Shown here: positions 62,572 to 64,000 of the stretch, in pieces | How the letters are laid out: every line of letters starts with the position of its first letter | Numbering within the stretch: position 1 is the stretch's first letter | Origin: CAVVGB01 sp963747715 | GTDB lineage: Bacteria > Actinomycetota > Thermoleophilia > Gaiellales > Gaiellaceae | Assembly (NCBI GenBank): GCA_963747715.1 | Contig: CAVVGB010000005.1 | Location: 62,001-126,000 of the forward strand | Direction: 5' to 3' | Length of the DNA stretch: 64,000 nucleotides | Notes under the pieces: model-generated | The model's database searches: none | Seen by the model: only the letters and a program-made list of their open reading frames with translations | What the model was told of the DNA's origin: nothing | Translations under genes and position numbers: made by a program

Positions 62572-62880
62572 ATGGACCCAGCAGGCGCTCGAGAGCTCGC
62601 CAAACGGATCGCCGAGGAAGAGCAGCGGCGGTCGAACGCTGCCGGACAGTTCGAAGCATCGGCGTCCGACGGGCGTGACGGCGGTGCCGACACGCACGTC
62701 CTCTTCATCTGGCACTCGTCCGGCTACCAGCTTCTTTCGCGCGACGGCGCAGTGCCGGAAGCCGGGTCCGAGATCTCGTTGAGCGACCAGGGCGGCGGCC
62801 GCTACCTCGTCAGCAAGGTCGGGCCGTCTCCCTTGCCGGGTGACCGCCGGCGCTGCGCGTTCCTCGAGCCAATCGATTAG
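62572..62880 (+). CDS. Small protein of unknown function
   Basis: 102 residues. A charged N-terminal helix (ARELAKRIAEEEQRR) is followed by a beta-rich segment (THVLFIWHSSGYQLLSRDGAVPEAGSEISL, GGGRYLVSKVGPSPLPGDRRRCAFLEPID) as in small beta-barrel proteins. No signal or family recognised. An in-frame ATG 12 codons inside cannot be excluded; no convincing ribosome-binding site is visible. Confidence 0.6.
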   Translation: MDPAGARELAKRIAEEEQRRSNAAGQFEASASDGRDGGADTHVLFIWHSSGYQLLSRDGAVPEAGSEISLSDQGGGRYLVSKVGPSPLPGDRRRCAFLEPID

Positions 62881-62898
62881 CGGGCTACGAGCGTAAAG

Positions 62899-63942
62899 CT
62901 AGGGCTGGTGGAAAGTGGCCAGCCGCTCGGCCTCCGCGTCCACCTCGCGCTTCACGTCCCGGCCCAGGCGCTTGAAGGGGGCAACGACCACGCGACCCCG
63001 CTCGTACGTCCACGTCCCCGCCACCCGGCCGTCGATCAGGAACGTCTGCACCGACTGGGGGGTCTTGGTCGTGAAGACGCGCGCGCGGTACTCCTCCGGA
63101 AGAATCTGCGTCCGACGCGCGTGCGCGAGCAGCGTCGCGTCCCACACCGGCAGGAACCGAACGGGCGCGGGCGTGTCTGCGTCCGGGAGGGGCGCACGCG
63201 GCAGGTCGACGAGCTCATTCCCATTCTCATCGCGGAAGCGACGCAGCTCGAGACTCTCGACGACCGGCTTCATGAGCGCGACGGGCAGCCCCGCCCAGTT
63301 GGCCAGGTCCTTCACCGATGCCGGGCCGAAGCCCGAGAGATAGCGCCGTACGAGCAGCTCGATCCCCTGCTCCTGGGTTACATCCGACGGGCCGAGCCAG
63401 TCGTCCGCGAGCGCGTAGAGGTCGGCTCGCCGCTGCTCCCACGTGCCCGACGGAGGCGCGCGGACGAGATCGAGCCACATGCCGACGCCGTTCCAGGTGA
63501 CGTTGTCGGCGCCGAGCTCCTTCACGAGCTCCGTTCGCCGGAGCGGCCCGTCGGCAAGCAGCTTGCGCGTCTTCTTCGCCGCCGCCTCGATCTTCCGCCG
63601 GTCTGCACGAGCGCCGTGGCCCTTGATCCACCCCTCACGCCGCCTGTCCCGCACCCCTTCCGCGATCACGGGGAAGTCGCGAGCCGAGACGAGGTGGATC
63701 GTGACGCGCATGAGCGTCCCTTGGGCGACGGAGCGCCGCTCGAGCGCCTTCGTGAGGTCGTCGCGCTCGAAGCCTGCGAGCCGCGACCAGAGGCCGATGT
63801 ACATGGAGGGCGCGTACTGGGCCTGGATGCCACCGAGCCGCTCGAGGGCCCGCGGCAGCGGGAGATTCGCGCGCTGGAGCAGGAGTTGGCGGGCCAGCAG
63901 GGCTCTGTTGAGTTCCCGCTCCGTTAGAGTTTGCTCGGCCAG
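62899..63942 (-). CDS. Winged-helix DNA-binding domain-containing protein (AlkZ-related family)
   Basis: About 347 residues. LAEQTLTERELNRALLARQLLLQRANLPLPRALERLGGIQAQYAPSMYIGLWSRLAGF is the conserved opening. Next come RVTIHLVSARDFPV, a winged-helix block (DGPLRRTELVKELG), YLSGFGPASVKDLANWAGL and FLPVWDATLLAHARRTQILPEEYRARVFT, then LIDGRVAGTWTYERGRVVVAPFKRL. This is the family (DUF1006/HTH_42) that includes the DNA glycosylase AlkZ, which unhooks crosslinks and bulky adducts. Neither ATG nor GTG precedes the conserved start; CTG 63942 is given, and the frame is open to the window end, so the start may lie outside. Confidence 0.78.
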   Translation of the reverse strand: MAEQTLTERELNRALLARQLLLQRANLPLPRALERLGGIQAQYAPSMYIGLWSRLAGFERDDLTKALERRSVAQGTLMRVTIHLVSARDFPVIAEGVRDRRREGWIKGHGARADRRKIEAAAKKTRKLLADGPLRRTELVKELGADNVTWNGVGMWLDLVRAPPSGTWEQRRADLYALADDWLGPSDVTQEQGIELLVRRYLSGFGPASVKDLANWAGLPVALMKPVVESLELRRFRDENGNELVDLPRAPLPDADTPAPVRFLPVWDATLLAHARRTQILPEEYRARVFTTKTPQSVQTFLIDGRVAGTWTYERGRVVVAPFKRLGRDVKREVDAEAERLATFHQP

Positions 63943-64000
63943 AAACCGACCTTTGTTGGATTGCGGCCCGCGGGAATACCGGTGGGCCGCCCTCGTTTGG

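Noticed and set aside
63963..63992. Terminator hairpin at the window end
   Set aside because: GCGGCCC/GGGCCGC can pair, but it lies in the open frame upstream of the winged-helix gene and lacks a clear U tract.

Overview
The window reads as a chromosomal stretch of a high-GC actinobacterium. The class Thermoleophilia (Gaiellales/Solirubrobacterales-like) is my best guess, inferred from gene families only: a PspA/PspAA/PspAB/HtpX envelope-stress set, DUF1206 and DUF4242 proteins, a split LigD, a CarH-type B12 photoreceptor and a Gram-positive-type LexA box. No ribosomal RNA gene is present, so the placement is not proven.

Layout. 1-755: end of a CarH-like MerR/B12 regulator. 832-2981: a 2.1-kb insert with an ABC exporter pair, bounded by tRNA-Ala(CGC) and a copy of that tRNA's 3' half. 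3002-6561: cupin, two zinc alcohol dehydrogenases, an O-methyltransferase and an MBL-fold hydrolase. 6613-9629: PspA-PspAA-VOC facing PspAB-HtpX, with two perfect palindromes between them. 9683-19264: two polytopic membrane proteins, a c-type cytochrome lipoprotein, a HAD phosphatase, serS and an FtsX-type ABC exporter. 19335-21951: tRNA-Ser(UGA), four unknown genes and a 60-bp copy of the tRNA 3' part. 21964-32008: lipoprotein, GGDEF-EAL protein, acidic Gly/Asn/Asp-rich secreted protein, penicillin-binding/beta-lactamase-fold hydrolase, the primary-type sigma factor, and an SOS-box-controlled radical SAM/DUF72 operon. 32005-41365: aquaporin, TrkH-TrkA, a probable selenoprotein, coiled-coil protein, flavin reductase, HAD, FabF, DNA ligase and LigD-type polymerase. 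41577-56252: tRNA-Ser(GCU), tRNA-Ser(CGA) and a composite island with two further copies of the tRNA-Ser(CGA) 3' part. 56284-63942: ordinary metabolic genes (ALDH, two RibD-like reductases, ferredoxin-reductase-like protein, GST, YciI) and a winged-helix protein.

Main observations. (1) The AhpD/carboxymuconolactone-decarboxylase-like gene at 35685-36227 has an in-frame TGA exactly where the second cysteine of its CxxC redox motif belongs. The frame stays open and family-like to the true stop, and a SECIS-like hairpin follows the TGA at the right distance. (2) Three tRNA genes are each followed by a downstream copy of their own 3' part, always beginning in the anticodon arm. The enclosed segments contain no recognisable integrase. 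The ends of the two tRNA-Ser islands share further motifs, suggesting a related family of integrase-less (CIME-like) elements. (3) A LexA-type palindrome fills the spacer of a near-perfect, apparently leaderless promoter ahead of a radical SAM gene, in the region shared with the sigma-factor gene.

Quality caveat. At least seven otherwise intact genes, including the essential serS, carry single-base frame shifts, and every one is a net +1. The RND pump genes at 42149-49093 carry many more. Insertion-type sequencing error is the simplest explanation, so frame-shifted genes are annotated end to end with the shift noted.
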